A DNA stretch of 64,000 nt from Viola odorata (lineage: Eukaryota; Streptophyta; Magnoliopsida; Malpighiales; Violaceae): contig OY829541.1 of assembly GCA_963691705.1 (NCBI GenBank), positions 53,615,931 through 53,679,930 on the forward strand, written 5' to 3'. The notes beneath the pieces were generated by a model. That model searched no databases and was not told where the DNA came from. It saw only the letters and a list, made by a program, of their open reading frames with translations. Position numbers and translations under genes: made by a program. Below are positions 1 to 12,398 of the stretch, one piece after another. How positions within the stretch are numbered: the first letter of the stretch is position 1; every line of letters starts with the position of its first letter.

Positions 1-2078
1 GTTGTACCGGATATTTCAGGCGATTGATGTTGAGCACAATGGATCCATTTTGCCCGAAGAGCTATGGGATGCACTTGTTAAGGCTGGTATAATCTAATTT
101 ATGATCTCTTTTGTTTGATTAGAAGAGTTGACTTGATTGATCATTCGTCTTTGATAGTGAAGTTATGCTCTCATTTTCATTTAGGTGTCATTTTCATGAT
201 AGGAATTACACAATTAGAGCCTTCGATTGAAAGTTGTTAGTTTGCATTAGGAAGATGGGAATTTAGGAAAAGTAGGTGACTGACAATGCTGGGTTCCTAG
301 TTGTATCTCCATCGTGTGCCATGTGATTGTACCAAGTTTCGTAGGCTAAATTCTAGATTCTGCACATCTTTATGCTTGTGTGGGCACCAGAGAATCCACC
401 TAGCATATGGTTAGGGTTTTAGAGTAGCTAATTACTCTTTTCGTATCTTTTTGCCTTTTTCGGTGTTCTTGCATAGCATTGGCTCTTGGGCGTATTTAGC
501 TGCTTGTTTATGTCCTGTAATGTTCTCTCTGACCCATAAATGGGAGGTCATGCAAATCTTGATCTAGCCTGTGTGTTGCGTTGCTAGTGATGCAAAAAAT
601 TGTATAGGGCTTTTATCTTTATGAGATTATTTAAAATCTTATCATGTCAATTGAGCCACAAAAGACTCCTATTGCTAGTTGCTGCTTGATTCTTTGGTTA
701 GCAGCATTGTTTTGAAATGCCATGTCTTGTATGGTACCTCATGTTGCTTGTTTTGAGCAAACTACCTAGTGACTTTAGTTGATTTGTTTGTTTTCATCTT
801 ATAAGCCCCAGCAGTTTTTGTTTCACAGGGATTGAAATTGATGATGAGGAGCTTGCACGCTTTGTGGAGCATGTCGATAAGGATAATAATGGGATTATTA
901 CTTTTGAAGAATGGAGAGATTTCCTTTTACTCTATCCACATGAAGCCACTATGGAGAACATATACCATCACTGGGAAAGGGTATGCCTTGTAGATATTGG
1001 TGAACAAGCTGTTATTCCAGAAGAAATCAGTAAGCATGTTCATCGAAGTAAATATTTTATTGCAGGGGGGGTAGCGGGAGCTGCTTCTCGTACTGCAACC
1101 GCTCCTCTTGACCGCCTGAAGGTGGTTTTGCAAGTTCAGACATCACAGGCTTCTCTTGTGCCTGCTGTAAAGAAGATATGGAGGCAAGAGGGTTTCTTGG
1201 GCTTTTTTCGAGGCAATGGCTTAAATGTTGTGAAGGTAGCACCTGAAAGTGCCATTAAGTTTTATGCTTATGAAATGTTCAAGAATGTAATTGGGGAAAT
1301 CAAAGGAGCAGACAAGGATGATATTGGTGCTGGTGGGAGACTTTTAGCTGGTGGTATGGCTGGTGCGGTTGCACAGGCTTCAATCTACCCAATGGATCTT
1401 GTGAAAACTCGATTGCAGACCTGTGCTTCTGAAGGTGGAAAGGCTCCAAAATTGAGTACTTTAGCAAGGGATATTTGGGTACAGGAGGGACCTCGAGCAT
1501 TCTATAAAGGTCTTGTTCCATCTCTTCTTGGGATCATACCCTATGCTGGCATTGAACTAACGACGTACGAGACCTTGAAAGACATGTCAAGGACATATAT
1601 TCTGCATGACACTGGTACATTTTCTCGGGCCTGTTAATACTTCAGTTTCCTCTTTAAAGTTTAATAGTTTGTGATGTAGCTGGGCTCAGAACCTACTTTT
1701 TTCTGCAGAACCAGGTGCTCTTGTGCAATTATGCTGTGGAACAGTCTCAGGAGCCATCGGAGCAACATGCGTTTATCCATTGCAGGTTGTTAGAACCAGG
1801 TATGTGCTACATTCTCTTAAGTGCATGTTAACAGTCATGCCAAAATGGTCTGTGTAAATATTTGTTGTTGTTATTGTTGTTTCAGAATGCAAGCTCAACC
1901 TCCTAAATCTGCCGATCCTTACCAAGGAATGTCTGATGTATTCCGCAGAACATTCCGTAACGAGGGTTATAGAGGATTCTATAAAGGAATTTTTCCTAAT
2001 CTTCTCAAGGTTGTGCCATCTGCAAGTATAACGTACATGGTTTATGAATTTATGAAAAAGGCTCTCAATACCGATTAG
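1..2078 (+). CDS. APC1: Calcium-dependent mitochondrial ATP-Mg/phosphate carrier (APC/SCaMC type), 5' end outside window
   Basis: Seen: four exons (2-86, 829-1614, 1709-1799, 1886-2078) join in frame with GT/AG introns and give 384 residues plus a TAG stop; the N-terminus lies before base 1. The first part has two EF-hand loops ([12 protein letters not shown], split close to the first intron, and [12 protein letters not shown]). Three mitochondrial carrier repeats follow, with signatures PLDRLK, PMDLVK and PLQVVR; the third has Q in place of the usual acidic residue. Known of the family: these inner-membrane carriers exchange ATP-Mg (or ADP) for phosphate under control of cytosolic-side calcium binding, tuning the matrix adenine nucleotide pool. 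The symbol rests on EF-hand plus carrier architecture and on gene order (PPR next, calnexin and Tudor-SN further on), which I recall for Arabidopsis At5g61810. Paralogues APC2/APC3 are the main alternative. Confidence 0.93.
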
Positions 2079-5000
2079 GGAGTGCTGTGGTTACATCTGA
2101 TGTGAGCTGATTTCTGATCCTTCCACAAGTAGTAATGATGTTGATGACAAAAATAATAATGAAGTTACTAGTTAAGTAGGAAATACTATTGTTCGAGTTA
2201 TACAATAGACGGCAAATGATAATCCTAACCCCTTCAGGATTTGGGGCAATAGTTTTGTTAGCTGAATAGGTTTTTCCCCTAGGCTTATTCGAAGTAAGTA
2301 TGAAGAAGATATTTGTAAGATGCTGCAGCATTGGATTGTGTAAGGATTATTGCTTTAACCTTCTACTTTTATTTGATCGGCTGACCCTAATGCTAAACCT
2401 CCTCCTTAAACGTGCATGTGCTACCGGTTCAAATTCTTTAGCTTTCTTGTTCCTCTGCTTTTCTAACTTTGTTTGCTCTTTGTCAGCGATGTTTCGGTTT
2501 CACTACTTATTTCCCACTTTGCAGCTTGTGAAAAGGCAAGAATGTATGATTTATTTGCTTGCTTGGTTCATGGACTAAGTTGAATGGTGAACAGAAATGT
2601 CACTTTACCCACATGATTTTTGATTTATTTATTGGCAAAATTGATCATCCTGAAGAGTTAGGAAGCAATCCCAAAGGGTCCCATGGTAGATCATCCTATG
2701 AAAATCACTTGAACCAACTAGATCCATGTAACTAGTGTGTCCATGTTTATAAAAAAAGAGAGAACCTAATGCATCCAACACAGAACTCAAATGAAACTTC
2801 GTAACTCCTAAAATGTCAATCAATCCCGTAAAATTGATCCATTTGAAGAGTTAGAACAGAGGTTTGATCAGTCCCTCATTACTACACCAACCAACATTAG
2901 TTTCGATTCGGTATGATTTAAACCATAAAAAGGGTCAAAAGTAAATAAGAAAGGAATCAAACTGCATAAATAAGCAAAGCAAACATTATAAGCTTGCATT
3001 AAAGCAAAATAAACCATTTTACACACAACATAGATAGCAAGAGAAGTTCAGAATAGCTTGAATCTACTAGCACAAAACATCCTTGATCCAAAAAAACACC
3101 CCACCCGCCCGACCGGACCGGACCCAGCTAGTTTGTGCCAGAGAATAGCCAAGCTAGGCATAAACTAAGATGATAAGAAACCCTGAAGAAAGGCATGGCC
3201 TTCCCTTTGCCTTTATGACTTGCCTGTTTTGCCCCTCTAATTCACTCTCCCATATCCAGGGAAAGAATATATCAGAGGCTTCAATTCAGCTGCCCATACA
3301 TATCAAACTTTTCTTCTTTCTCCTCTTCCTCCACATTGGTGAGAGCTCTAGACTATACAATTCGTGTTGGTGTTTTTCTAGTGGATGGACGAGTGAGTGA
3401 TGGATTTGCATATAATCTTGGAGTTTAATTTATATGAGGCTAGAGGCTAAAGGGGATTAGAGGCCAAAGGGGATAAGTCAGAAAATAATTGAATGGGTTC
3501 CTAAAAAGGGCATTATTCTCTTGTTGGGTCATGCTTAATGCTTATCCCCCACTAACAATCTTCATGATTCCTTCTCTTTACGTAAATTACACCTTTTTTG
3601 TCATCCAAGTGAGAGCCTACTCATTCCACGTGTTGAAACCTGAAGCAAATTTGGATTATCGATTTGAATTAGATGGTAGAAAGGAAAAAATAATTGTTTT
3701 TTTGCCAAAGAAACACAGACAGGTGGATGATGGCTCAAGAAGACGTAAACAATAAGAAAATGTAGCTAAAGTACTTTGTAGCTAGCACCAATAATGGGGG
3801 CAATTCTCTTTATAAAAGAAAAAAAAATTATTTTCACTTGACCCGTTAGGACTTGAGTTTTGAGATGGGTGACCCGCTAACCCATTTGGAAACTCAACTC
3901 TTAAGGTCACTTTGATTTGGCAATACATTTAGACCATGAAGTATGCACACTTTATTTTATTTTTTTCGTGTTTGATTTATTTATGGCACCAATATTTAGT
4001 GGCTCCTCATACGATATATGTACGACTCACTATTTTTTATGTTCTGTTTTTTCTATCATAATTTTAAGCAATTGTTGGTGTCAAAAAATATTTAGTATAA
4101 ATTATAGTAGTTGTTAAAAGTACTTATAAAATTAAATTAAATTTAAAATTTAAGTTTCAATTACATTATTTTTATAGATATAGTTGAAACTCATTTTTTT
4201 ATTATTATTGTGAATAATATTTTCATATAATATATGTTAACATATATACATATGTATGTCGTGTTAGTGTCCTATAATTTTTAATTTATTCACGTCATAG
4301 TATCGATATCAGTGATCGTATTTCATAGTATTTAGATCATTTTATTCGGTTTGAATATAAAAAAAATACAAACAATAATGGGAGATAAAAGAGAGTAAAT
4401 TATATGTTCATAATTTCATCCAAATTGGTGAAATACATGAGCAAAAGCTATGCCATTAAATTTTTTCCAAAGTTGTACTATGAATAATAATTAAACAATT
4501 AATTATATTCCTACTAAAAGGTAACGTATTCTCACCAGCGTAATTTCTCCAGGAAAGAAGTGAGAAAATGTTTTTTTTATTACCTTAGCAGACAGTCTAG
4601 ATATGCTCTATCCTCTTTGTAGGGTACAATTGCTTTGCGCCGTCCATGCGTCTCACCCATTTGTATATGTGGATATGAGAATCTTCGTGTCAAATGGCAC
4701 TAATCCGTATTCAAGTGGGACGACATTAAGCACACCTAAATCCGGAAAGATTATGCTTAATTTGGGGATTAGTCAAAACTAATCTTTTTGTGTTCGACGT
4801 AGATTCGCTTTCAAAAATTGAGAAGAATGGATGGTTTAGATAAACACATTCTTGTTAATTTCCTTGCAAGATCATTGAATCGAAAACCTCTTTTTTTTTT
4901 CTTTCAAAAACCATCCGATATCTGATTATTCTGAAGGACGGCAAATTTCACACGATTGTATCCTGAAGAACGACAATTTTTTTTTTTACAAATTTTAACA

Positions 5001-5586
5001 CAGCTACATATTAAAGTTTCCAACTCAAGACCTTTAATTACACTAAATATGTCGGTTCATTCGTGACCTTAACGTCCATTAGAATAGTTTCATGGAGCAA
5101 CTGATTCCTTGAGTCATTTTTGGATTGACCATTTTATATATATGCAACTGCATTTTGCAAGAAATAAATATTGACATTGTTTTTTCAATGTTTATTTTAC
5201 AACTTGTGTTCACTTATTTTTAATTTAAATTTCAAGAACGAACATTTTCTTTTCTTATTTTATTCTGTGGTGGCTCGCGAGTCGTGACAATTGCTTGTTA
5301 GAAAAGTCCAGTCCATTCTCCACTATCTTTGAGGCCCATTTTAATTTTGGCATCTATGAGTTCTATATTTAAATAGCACGCAATTCTTTTGAAATTTAAA
5401 AAATAGTACGTATGTAGCCAAATCTAAATAAGACGCAACTCTCTCAAAACTCAAGAATGATAAGGGTGTGAGTATAATTTAAACAGCCCCCTTTGTGCAC
5501 AGTTCGAAGCAATTCAAGTGATGGAAAGTGACTTCATGAATGACATATTTGGTTACTATTATATTTGATAACAGCATCATCAAGTA
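2079..5586. other. 3' UTR and AT-rich intergenic DNA
   Basis: The first 250-300 bases after the carrier stop are probably its 3' UTR. Beyond that I see no coding exon on either strand. Around 2636-2690 and 2828-2880 two weakly similar stretches (both with ATTGATC followed by GAAGAGTTAG) suggest an old diverged duplication. From about 3780 to 5580 the DNA is mostly AT-rich with homopolymer runs and no recognisable transposon ends. Confidence 0.5.
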
Positions 5587-5668
5587 GTGGACGTGCCGGA
5601 GTGGTTATCGGGCATGACTAGAAATCATGTGGGCTCTGCCCGCGCAGGTTCGAATCCTGCCGTCCACG
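5587..5668 (+). tRNA. tRNA-Ser (anticodon AGA)
   Basis: A complete cloverleaf of 82 nt can be drawn. Acceptor strands GTGGACG and CGTCCAC pair perfectly with discriminator G. The anticodon stem ATGA/TCAT encloses loop CTAGAAA, giving anticodon AGA (serine UCU codons). A long variable arm (GTGGGCTCTGCCCGC) is the class II mark of serine tRNA. The T-arm GCAGG-TTCGAAT-CCTGC carries a canonical B box. No intron. Run of T (TTTTG) follows directly as a Pol III terminator. Nuclear, cytosolic tRNA. Confidence 0.96.
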
Positions 5669-5754
5669 TTTTGTTTTCGCTCCAACCTTTTTTATTTATT
5701 CAAGCGGTAAGAGCCGCAAAAGAGAGAAACGAGACTACAACAAACCATTGATGA

Positions 5755-7333
5755 ATGCTGACCGGAAAATGTCACCACCACGTCTTCCTCGCCGGTCTCC
5801 TTCGGCAATGCAAAACCATTACTCAACTCCACCAAATCCATGCCTTCATCGTCACAACTTCGTTCCTCTCTCCCCATTTTTTAACCAAAATACTCTGCAC
5901 ACTCACCACTCTCATCCCCGCCGGAACCACCCAAATACCCTCCTCCGCCGCCCTATCTCACTATGCAATTTCAACCTTCAATTCCATCTCAACCCCATCG
6001 AATTTTTCCTATAACATCATTATTAGATCGCTCTCCATCCTCTCCTTCCCTACCCTCGCCCTCCGTTTCTTCATCCAAATGCGCCGCTTCTCCATCCCAC
6101 CGGACTTTCACTCATTCCCTTTCACATTGAAAGCCTGCGGGCTCCTTGGTGCCCATTTGGTGACTCAATCGCTCCATTCTCAAGCTTGTAAATTTGGATT
6201 CTTGTCAGATTTGTATGTGACTAACTCTCTTAAGCGATGCGTATCGGGTGTTTGAGGAAAGTCCTCAGAGAGATGTAGTTTCTTATAATTCAATGATTGA
6301 TGGGTTTCTTAAGGCCGGTGATCTTGATAAAGCAAGGGATTTGTTTGACTTGATGCCTGCGCGTGATGCTGTGTCGTTTGGTACTATCATAGCTGGGTAC
6401 GCACAGGGGAACCGTTGTGAGGAAGCTATTGAGGTTTTTGATTTTATGATGAATGGGGAAGTTAGGCCGGATAATTTTGCGTTGGTTTCAGCTCTTTCTG
6501 CTTGTGCGCAACTTGGGGGTCTTGAGAAGGGGAAGAGAATTCATGATTATATTGAAAATAATAAGATTCGCGTGGATCCTTTTTTGGCTACAGGGTTGGT
6601 TGATTTGTATGCAAAGTGTGGGTGCATTGATATCGCCTTGAAGATTTTTCAGTCTTGCCACGATAAGGGGTTGATTACTTGGAATGCCATGCTTGTTGGT
6701 CTTGCGATGCATGGCCATGGTGAGTTGTTGTTGAATTATTTCTCTAGAATGATAGAGGCCAGGGTTAAGCCTGATGGGGTTAGCATCTTAGGGGTTTTGG
6801 TGGGGTGTAGCCATGGTGGTTTAGTAGATGAGGCAAGAAAGATTTTTCATGAGATGGAATCTGTTTATGAGGTCTCTCGAGAGCTCAAACATTATGGTTG
6901 TATGGCTGATTTGTTGGGACGGGCAGGGTTGATTGGCGAAGCAACGGACATGATACAGAGGATGCCTATGAGTGGTGATGTGTCTGTGTGGAGTGGTTTG
7001 CTTGGAGGGTGTAGAATACATGGAGATATTGAGGCTGCAGAGGAAGCAGCAAAGCATGTGATGGAATTGAAGCCTGAAGATGGTGGGGTTTATTCAATAC
7101 TGGCTAATGTTTATGCTAATGCAAAGCGTTGGGAAGATGTAGTGAATATTAGGAGATCATTGAGCAGCAACAGGGTGGTAAAAAAGAAAGTTGGTTGTAG
7201 CTCGATTCGGGTAGATGGAATCGTCCATGACTTTCTTGCAGGAGATAGCTTGCATCCTCATAGTGATGAGATATATTTAGTTTTAACTGGAATGAGAGAG
7301 CAAGAATGTGAATTACGCTGGCAAAATGGTTGA
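5755..7333 (+). pseudogene. PPR protein, PLS class with E-type C-terminus, broken by a frameshift (possible At5g61800 orthologue)
   Basis: Seen: a single-exon gene in two frames. Frame one runs 5755-6255 (organelle-type N-terminus, then PPR helices with FSYNIIIRSLS and FTLKACGLLGAH). Frame two runs to 7333 and matches the rest (DAYRVFEESPQRDVVSYNSM through GLVDLYAKCGCIDIA, MADLLGRAGL, and an E/E+ tail with VGCSSIRVDGIVHDFLAG). The break is near 6232-6245, where roughly a dozen residues between N-S-L and D-A-Y-R expected of a PPR repeat are missing, so a short deletion of a length not divisible by three is likely. Known: such proteins bind organellar RNA, often for C-to-U editing. Position next to APC matches the Arabidopsis order I remember. 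It is either a real pseudogene or allele, or an assembly error; no intron can supply the missing repeat part. Confidence 0.8.
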
Positions 7334-8898
7334 ACATCAATAAGACTTAACTCATAGAAGGTGGAGAAGACAAGCTTATTGCAGTGGGATTCTTGGATGA
7401 GAGCAAGAACATGAATACTTGTAACTTGTAAGGATGAGATTTTTTAGAACATTTGAGCGAAAAGAGTTTCTTGTGAACATTGAATAATCTTCTCAAGATA
7501 TCATTTGGCAATAGGAGAAGCATTGGATTGAAAGTTGTTGCTGCAAAAGTTAAAACTAGATCTTTATATGGATGGCTAAACATTTTAATAATTCAAGAGG
7601 ATAGTTAATTCACAGCGGAGTAAGATACTCCGTTACTGACCATCATCTCACATTATTCGCGTGCTCGGTGGAGCAACCTGTCTTACTTTGACTTGATGTA
7701 GTTTTTTTAGTCGGTTCGAGGTGTCCTTTGCCTGTCTTCTCCTCATTGATTAGCTGATAGACCAAAAATTTCATGTTTTAAGTCAGTCTTGAACACATAA
7801 CAAAGGATATCCTGCAACTTCATCAGGTCTCATGGGTGGTGGAGTATTCTTCAGCTGCCAGGTCATCCCCTGAAATTTCATGAATTTCAATCAGAATACA
7901 ACAATTGAGAATTGTAAGCTTGACTGACTTTCTACTCTGTTCATATATGTGCTTAGCCATATGATACATCCTCTTTGATTTCTGCTTTGTAGTCATCATG
8001 GATTTAATTTTTGGTAGCCTGTGGGTGATCATCGATTACTATTTTACCTTCTTGTTGTGCATATTTTTCAAGCTATTAGTTCCTAAATTTCTTGTTTTAC
8101 TGAAGCCATTTGCAGAATTGTTTGAGATGTTTGGCAAATCGCGCATTCAATCAAAGCCCTGAGCACTTCATCATCACCGGTGAAGCCTGAGTATATATCA
8201 GAAGTTTTATGAACAGCTACCAGGTTTTTACAGTAACTGATATACTGAGTTACGTCTTTGCAAAAGTTTTTGAGCAGCATAAAAAGTAAAATTTGAAAAT
8301 CACTTTTTTCCCCATTAAGAGTAAAAAGTGCATGAATATGATATGAACAAGTAGTAGCATTGCATGTTGATACAGGAATTTTCTATGTTCAGCATTAGAT
8401 CTCTGTTTTTTATAATCAGATTTTTGGTTCTTTTTGTTCATTTGTTCATGAAGTAGCAAATAGAGTGGCAGATGAGATTGTCAAAGTAAGTCGATTTTGT
8501 TTTGCTATAGGTAATGCATAAACTGACTGTAAAATGATGATCTTTCAAGTGAAAGAAGAGTGTACTGTAATAAGATGTGACCTGTCGCTTCCTGAGGCTT
8601 CTAACCAAAATGTTCTCTCCAATCCTCCTTTGACACATAGATTGGTTTTGCTTTAGATTAGTGTCATCTGAGCCTTTCTACAGCCTGCTACGTGTCTCCA
8701 GAACTCTCCATCACCAAATCACCCTCTATTTATACCTTAACGAAACTCCACTCCTTTCTTCCACCTGCAAATCAAACGAACAAGAATCTTATTTTATTCC
8801 AGTAACTTTCCAACCAACTTCAAGAAACAACACATCATACATATTCATCAAGAAACAAAGAGTGAATCACACATTCATCCACTTACATTTGCTGAGTC
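7334..8898. other. Intergenic, no secure gene
   Basis: About 1.5 kb between the PPR gene and the next gene. On the minus strand short open stretches at 8083-8280 (65 codons from ATG) and 7823-8032 have fairly protein-like composition, but I recognise no family and see no convincing splice plan linking them. The last ~200 bases (8690-8898), pyrimidine- and A-rich with CTATTTATACC at about 8727, look like the promoter and 5' UTR of the following gene. Confidence 0.4.
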
Positions 8899-9621
8899 AT
8901 GGCTTTCAGATCAACGGTAAGTTATTATTGCCTAAACTTTTTTCATACTTAATCAGTACTTAATCAATTGTGTTCAAGTAGTAAGTCATACTTTTTGGTT
9001 TGTACGAGTTTAATTAGCCTTAACTTAGGTTTTGAGGCTTGTCAATCCTTGAACTATGAGAAATAATCCTACAATCTTCTTTACACTTATAATTGTTGTG
9101 TTCTTTGATTTGTTTATATGATTTGCTTTTAATTGATGTTTGTGCAGAGTTGTTGGAAGCAACTGGCAAGTTTTTTAAGAGGCACAGCAACTTACACAAC
9201 AGCCACTCAACCAAAACTCAAGTCTTGGGCTCCGGCAAGTGCAGCTGAGTTTGGTCACCACCGCGGCCAGCAGGAGCAACGCAGCGCCACAAAGAAGCAA
9301 GCAGTGGGTGCTTTTTTCCCGATGTACGTGGCGGTAGGGATGATAGTCTTGCAAATGACGTTGGGGCTCTACACGGCTGGACACCACATCGCTTACGCAC
9401 CGGAGGTTCACCTGAGGAAGAAGAGGAGGGAGATGGTGCCGGAGGTGGAGGAACCTGACAGAGTGGTGGAGGAAGCAGATAAGTTTATAAAGAAGTCGTG
9501 GTTCAGGAAAATAGCTCATGTTCAGAAATTTGACAATGGGCTAAGAGGTGAACAGATGGGGAAAGATGTCTTTGCTGAACCTCCTCGTGCCATTACCCTC
9601 AAAGATGTTGGGGTTGCCTAG
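8899..9621 (+). CDS. Small single-pass membrane protein, B12D/MLRQ-like, probably mitochondrial
   Basis: Two exons, 8899-8916 (MAFRST) and 9148-9621, joined at a phase-0 GT/AG intron, give 163 residues. The start is chosen because exon 1 places the conserved-looking MAFRST ahead of SCWKQLASFLRG. Residues 1-40 are basic, hydroxylated and poor in acids, like a mitochondrial presequence. One membrane segment follows (about 70-92, PMYVAVGMIVLQMTLGLYTA), then a charged region (PEVHLRKKRREMVPEV) and FIKKSWFRKIAHVQ. The layout, membrane helix then P-x-V-x-x-x-K-x-x-R then a FxRK block, resembles the B12D / complex I MLRQ subunit family, but the match is from memory of the pattern only. Function unknown; likely a mitochondrial inner-membrane protein. 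Promoter TATTTATA near 8728. Confidence 0.75.
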
Positions 9622-10100
9622 TAAAATGGAGATGAGAAGATTCGGGGAAAATTGATGTTTTGCCTTCTTCCATTTCTCATTTCTTTTCCCTTTTTTTTCT
9701 TTTCTTTTTTCCTTTCCCTGCCTTTTGTTGGAATTGGGGGAAGTTTGTGGAAGCTTTCGAGTCTCTAATGTAGTCTCTTCAGAGTTAGGTTGAGTGACAA
9801 AAATAATGCTAAATAAGATGTCACTTTATATTTTTTGTTTGACTAATTTCATATTTGGAATGGATATAGGAGAAATCAGTTTTAATTTAATTATAAAATA
9901 ATAATTTTAAAGTAAGTTTAACACTATAATTTATAGTAAGTTTCTCTTTTGATATCGATATTATTTAGAATTGTATAGGAGTAGTAAATTGGACGCGATA
10001 AAAAAAAGAAGTGTTTGTATATTATAAATAAATATAAATAAAATAATATTTATGTGTTACTATTTATTTGGAATGGATATCGGATAAGGATAAACATAGA
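9622..10100. other. 3' UTR and AT-rich spacer
   Basis: Pyrimidine-rich 3' UTR (9650-9725) followed by AT-rich DNA. The words TTTGGAATGGATAT recur at about 9854 and 10066, a small dispersed repeat. Nothing coding seen. Confidence 0.4.
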
Positions 10101-10109
10101 TAGGACTTT

Positions 10110-10262
10110 ACTTAAAAAAAGAAAAAAAAAACTTTGAACAAAATGATTAATCGTCAAGAGGGGATTATTAAATGTATGACAAACTTTGGTCAACCGGGGA
10201 ATCGAGCCCCGTCAGTACCGTGGGAGGGTACTATGATACCAATTAAGAATTATCTATTGTAA
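10110..10262 (-). mobile_element. tRNA-derived SINE (Au-like), minus strand
   Basis: Read on the minus strand from about 10250, there is an A-box-like TTGGTATCATAG, the anticodon-arm-like GTACCCTCCCACGGTAC and a B-box-like GGGCTCGATTCCCC, resembling a tRNA-Gly head. No 5' acceptor strand pairs with the 3' part, so it is not a tRNA gene. A short unrelated body then runs into an oligo-T tract (the A-rich stretch at 10115-10130 on the plus strand). This is the architecture of plant SINEs with T-tails such as Au. I could not identify a target site duplication. Confidence 0.55.
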
Positions 10263-10299
10263 TTACTGAATTATCATTTTTTTATAAGATTTTACTTAC

Positions 10300-11463
10300 A
10301 TTACATTACCGAGTTCTGTTCTCTTCTTCTTTTTCTTCTTCGATTTTTGTTCTCTTCTTCTCTCCAAATCTTTGTTCTTCGCATCTCTTCTCTTCTTCTT
10401 CTTCGATTTCTGTTCTCTTCATTCATTCTCGAAATCTGAATCCCTCGCCCTCTCTTTAACTATGAATCTCTCACTCTCGGACTCTCAACTCAAAACTCCC
10501 TCACTCTCATCTTCAACCTCACAAATACACAGACAACGCTCACCATCAATTCCCCCCAATCGCCTCACTACTGCCTCCGAATAACCACCGCCACACTAGC
10601 CATCACCGCCACATCAACCATCGGCGCATCGCCGCCTCACGCACCCGATCGTCCCTCACAGATCCAATCGCTCACGCTCCATCACGCACCCGACTACACC
10701 ACCACCATTCTCCCATCACCAACACAAACCCAATCTCACTCTCCACCACCTGCCGATCCTCATTCAATCACCGCCACACCCTCTCTCGGTCTCACCGCCA
10801 TCGCCAAACCCATCGCCGTTGTAGCACAAGCACGCTCCCATTACCGCCAACACAGCAAAGTAATTTCTCCCTCATTCTTGCATACTCGTATTCATCATCA
10901 CCATCTACTTTTCTTGTTCTTGTTCTCTATTTTTTCTCGGTTTGTTGTTGGTTTTGCTGCTGTTTTGGGTTCCAATTTGCAGGATTAGTTCGGATTGAAG
11001 ATCGAATTTGGATTTGATTTTGGGTGTTAGTCGGGTTTGGTTTTGGGTTTGTAATTGGCCGAGTTTGGTTTGTATGGATCAAGAACGGTATCTCGGTACA
11101 CCGAATTAATTTCGATAAATACGGTACAGTGTTGAATATTTGGCGTTCGGTATACTGAATACCGAAATATTTCGGACGGTATTACCACTATACTGGTAGC
11201 ACTGAATTTGTTTTATGTTTCAAAATATAAGATCAATTGACAATTTTTTGCCATATATCTTCTTTGAAGAGTAAGAAATTTAAGGATCTATTTAAAGCAG
11301 CAAGAAGATGGCAAAGTTTTCATTTTTTAGTTTGTTACATCTTTTGAAAGGGGTTAGGTTTTTGTTTATCTGCAATTCGTAGACCAGAGTAATTCTCTTG
11401 AGAATCCAAGTCACATCAATCAATATATTAGATTTTGATTTATGAAACATCCTCTAAAAGTAA
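10300..11463. other. CT-rich tract, low-complexity C-rich DNA, old repeat fragments
   Basis: 10310-10430 is TTCTTC/TTCTCT microsatellite-like DNA. 10450-10860 is rich in CCACC/CATCAC words and has one short open stretch (10462-10584) with no domain. 11080-11220 holds self-complementary words (TTCGGTATACTGAATACCG, TTTCGGACGGTATTACC) typical of old transposon ends. No gene is supported. Confidence 0.4.
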
Positions 11464-11786
11464 TACTCCCTCCGGCTCCTTTTATTTGTCGTTTGGACTA
11501 AAAAATGAGTGGGCTTTATTAACTGTCGTCCTGGATAATTGTGTCCATTAGCACAGTGTTTTGACATTTTTAACCCTTAAACGACATGTCGTTCGGCTAG
11601 GAAACAACATGTCACACATGACCTTGGAGGGAAATGAATTTGTCTTCGGTGGGATTTCAAAATTTGATTGAAAGAACGAGAACAGAGGCGCAGAGGCCTC
11701 TCACATCCATGTCGCTCTCTTCTCTTTCTCTCTAGCCTCGCATTTTTCTTACTTTCTTCTTAAAAAAATTGGGGTTTCGTCGAGAT

Positions 11787-12398
11787 ATGGAGGGCGTTGA
11801 TTTCGCCGATTCTCAGCCAGAAGACAGCTTGACTGTTGATTTTGAAGATTCTGAGCCAGAAGATGGTATCGCGAGTTATTTTGAGTTTGCTCAGCCAGAA
11901 GAGAGCTTGATTCAATTTGATGAAAACGGCGATTTGTTTGTCAAGGAATCCAATGAAGACGCCGATGAAAAAAATGATATTGTGGTGAGTCAAATTCTAG
12001 AAGAAAATAATGGAGAAATTGAGGAAATAGTGGAGGACACATACGAAAAAGATGAGAACGACAGTTTGACTGAAGATGTGGCGGGGCAAGAAGAGAGTTC
12101 GGGTGTCAGGGTCAGTGAAGATGGTCTCATGTTTGGGCCATCTGTGAGGAATAAAGATGCCCTGTTATCTTTTGATCTAAACGAGGTTGGAATTGTTGAT
12201 GTTACTCCCCCTCTTACTTCGGTTGTGAAGGGAAAAAAAAGTTTTGATTTGAATAAATTACCATTGCCGAATGTTGAGGAAGACAGAGACTTTGATCTCA
12301 ATAATTTACCAGTTGATGATGGGTTGCAGATTGACGATGGTATTGAGGAAAGGACTTTCATTATCGTATTGGTAGTCCGTGTACCAGGTTTCAATTAA
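11787..12398 (+). CDS. Acidic ORF with repeated FDLN/DLNxLP motifs inside the mariner-like element
   Basis: A 203-codon open frame starting at ATG 11787, about 320 bases inside the left terminal repeat and after a CT-rich leader. The product is strongly acidic (many E and D), has the recurring phrase SQPEDS / SEPEDG / AQPEES, and three late motifs FDLNEVG, FDLNKLPLP and FDLNNLPVDD. DLNxxP is the consensus of the plant EAR repression motif, which recruits TOPLESS-type co-repressors; whether it works here is unknown. The opposite-end transposase N-terminus also carries DLNEAP. Possibly the N-terminal part of a second mariner-like transposase, or a captured host segment. No DNA-binding or catalytic domain seen. 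The last ~15 codons may read into an intron. Confidence 0.4.
   Translation: MEGVDFADSQPEDSLTVDFEDSEPEDGIASYFEFAQPEESLIQFDENGDLFVKESNEDADEKNDIVVSQILEENNGEIEEIVEDTYEKDENDSLTEDVAGQEESSGVRVSEDGLMFGPSVRNKDALLSFDLNEVGIVDVTPPLTSVVKGKKSFDLNKLPLPNVEEDRDFDLNNLPVDDGLQIDDGIEERTFIIVLVVRVPGFN

Noticed and set aside
9175..9519. 114-codon minus-strand ORF
   Set aside because: Shadow of exon 2 of the B12D-like gene.
10177..10250. tRNA-Gly(CCC) gene on the minus strand
   Set aside because: The 5' acceptor strand and D-arm do not pair properly; explained better as a SINE head.
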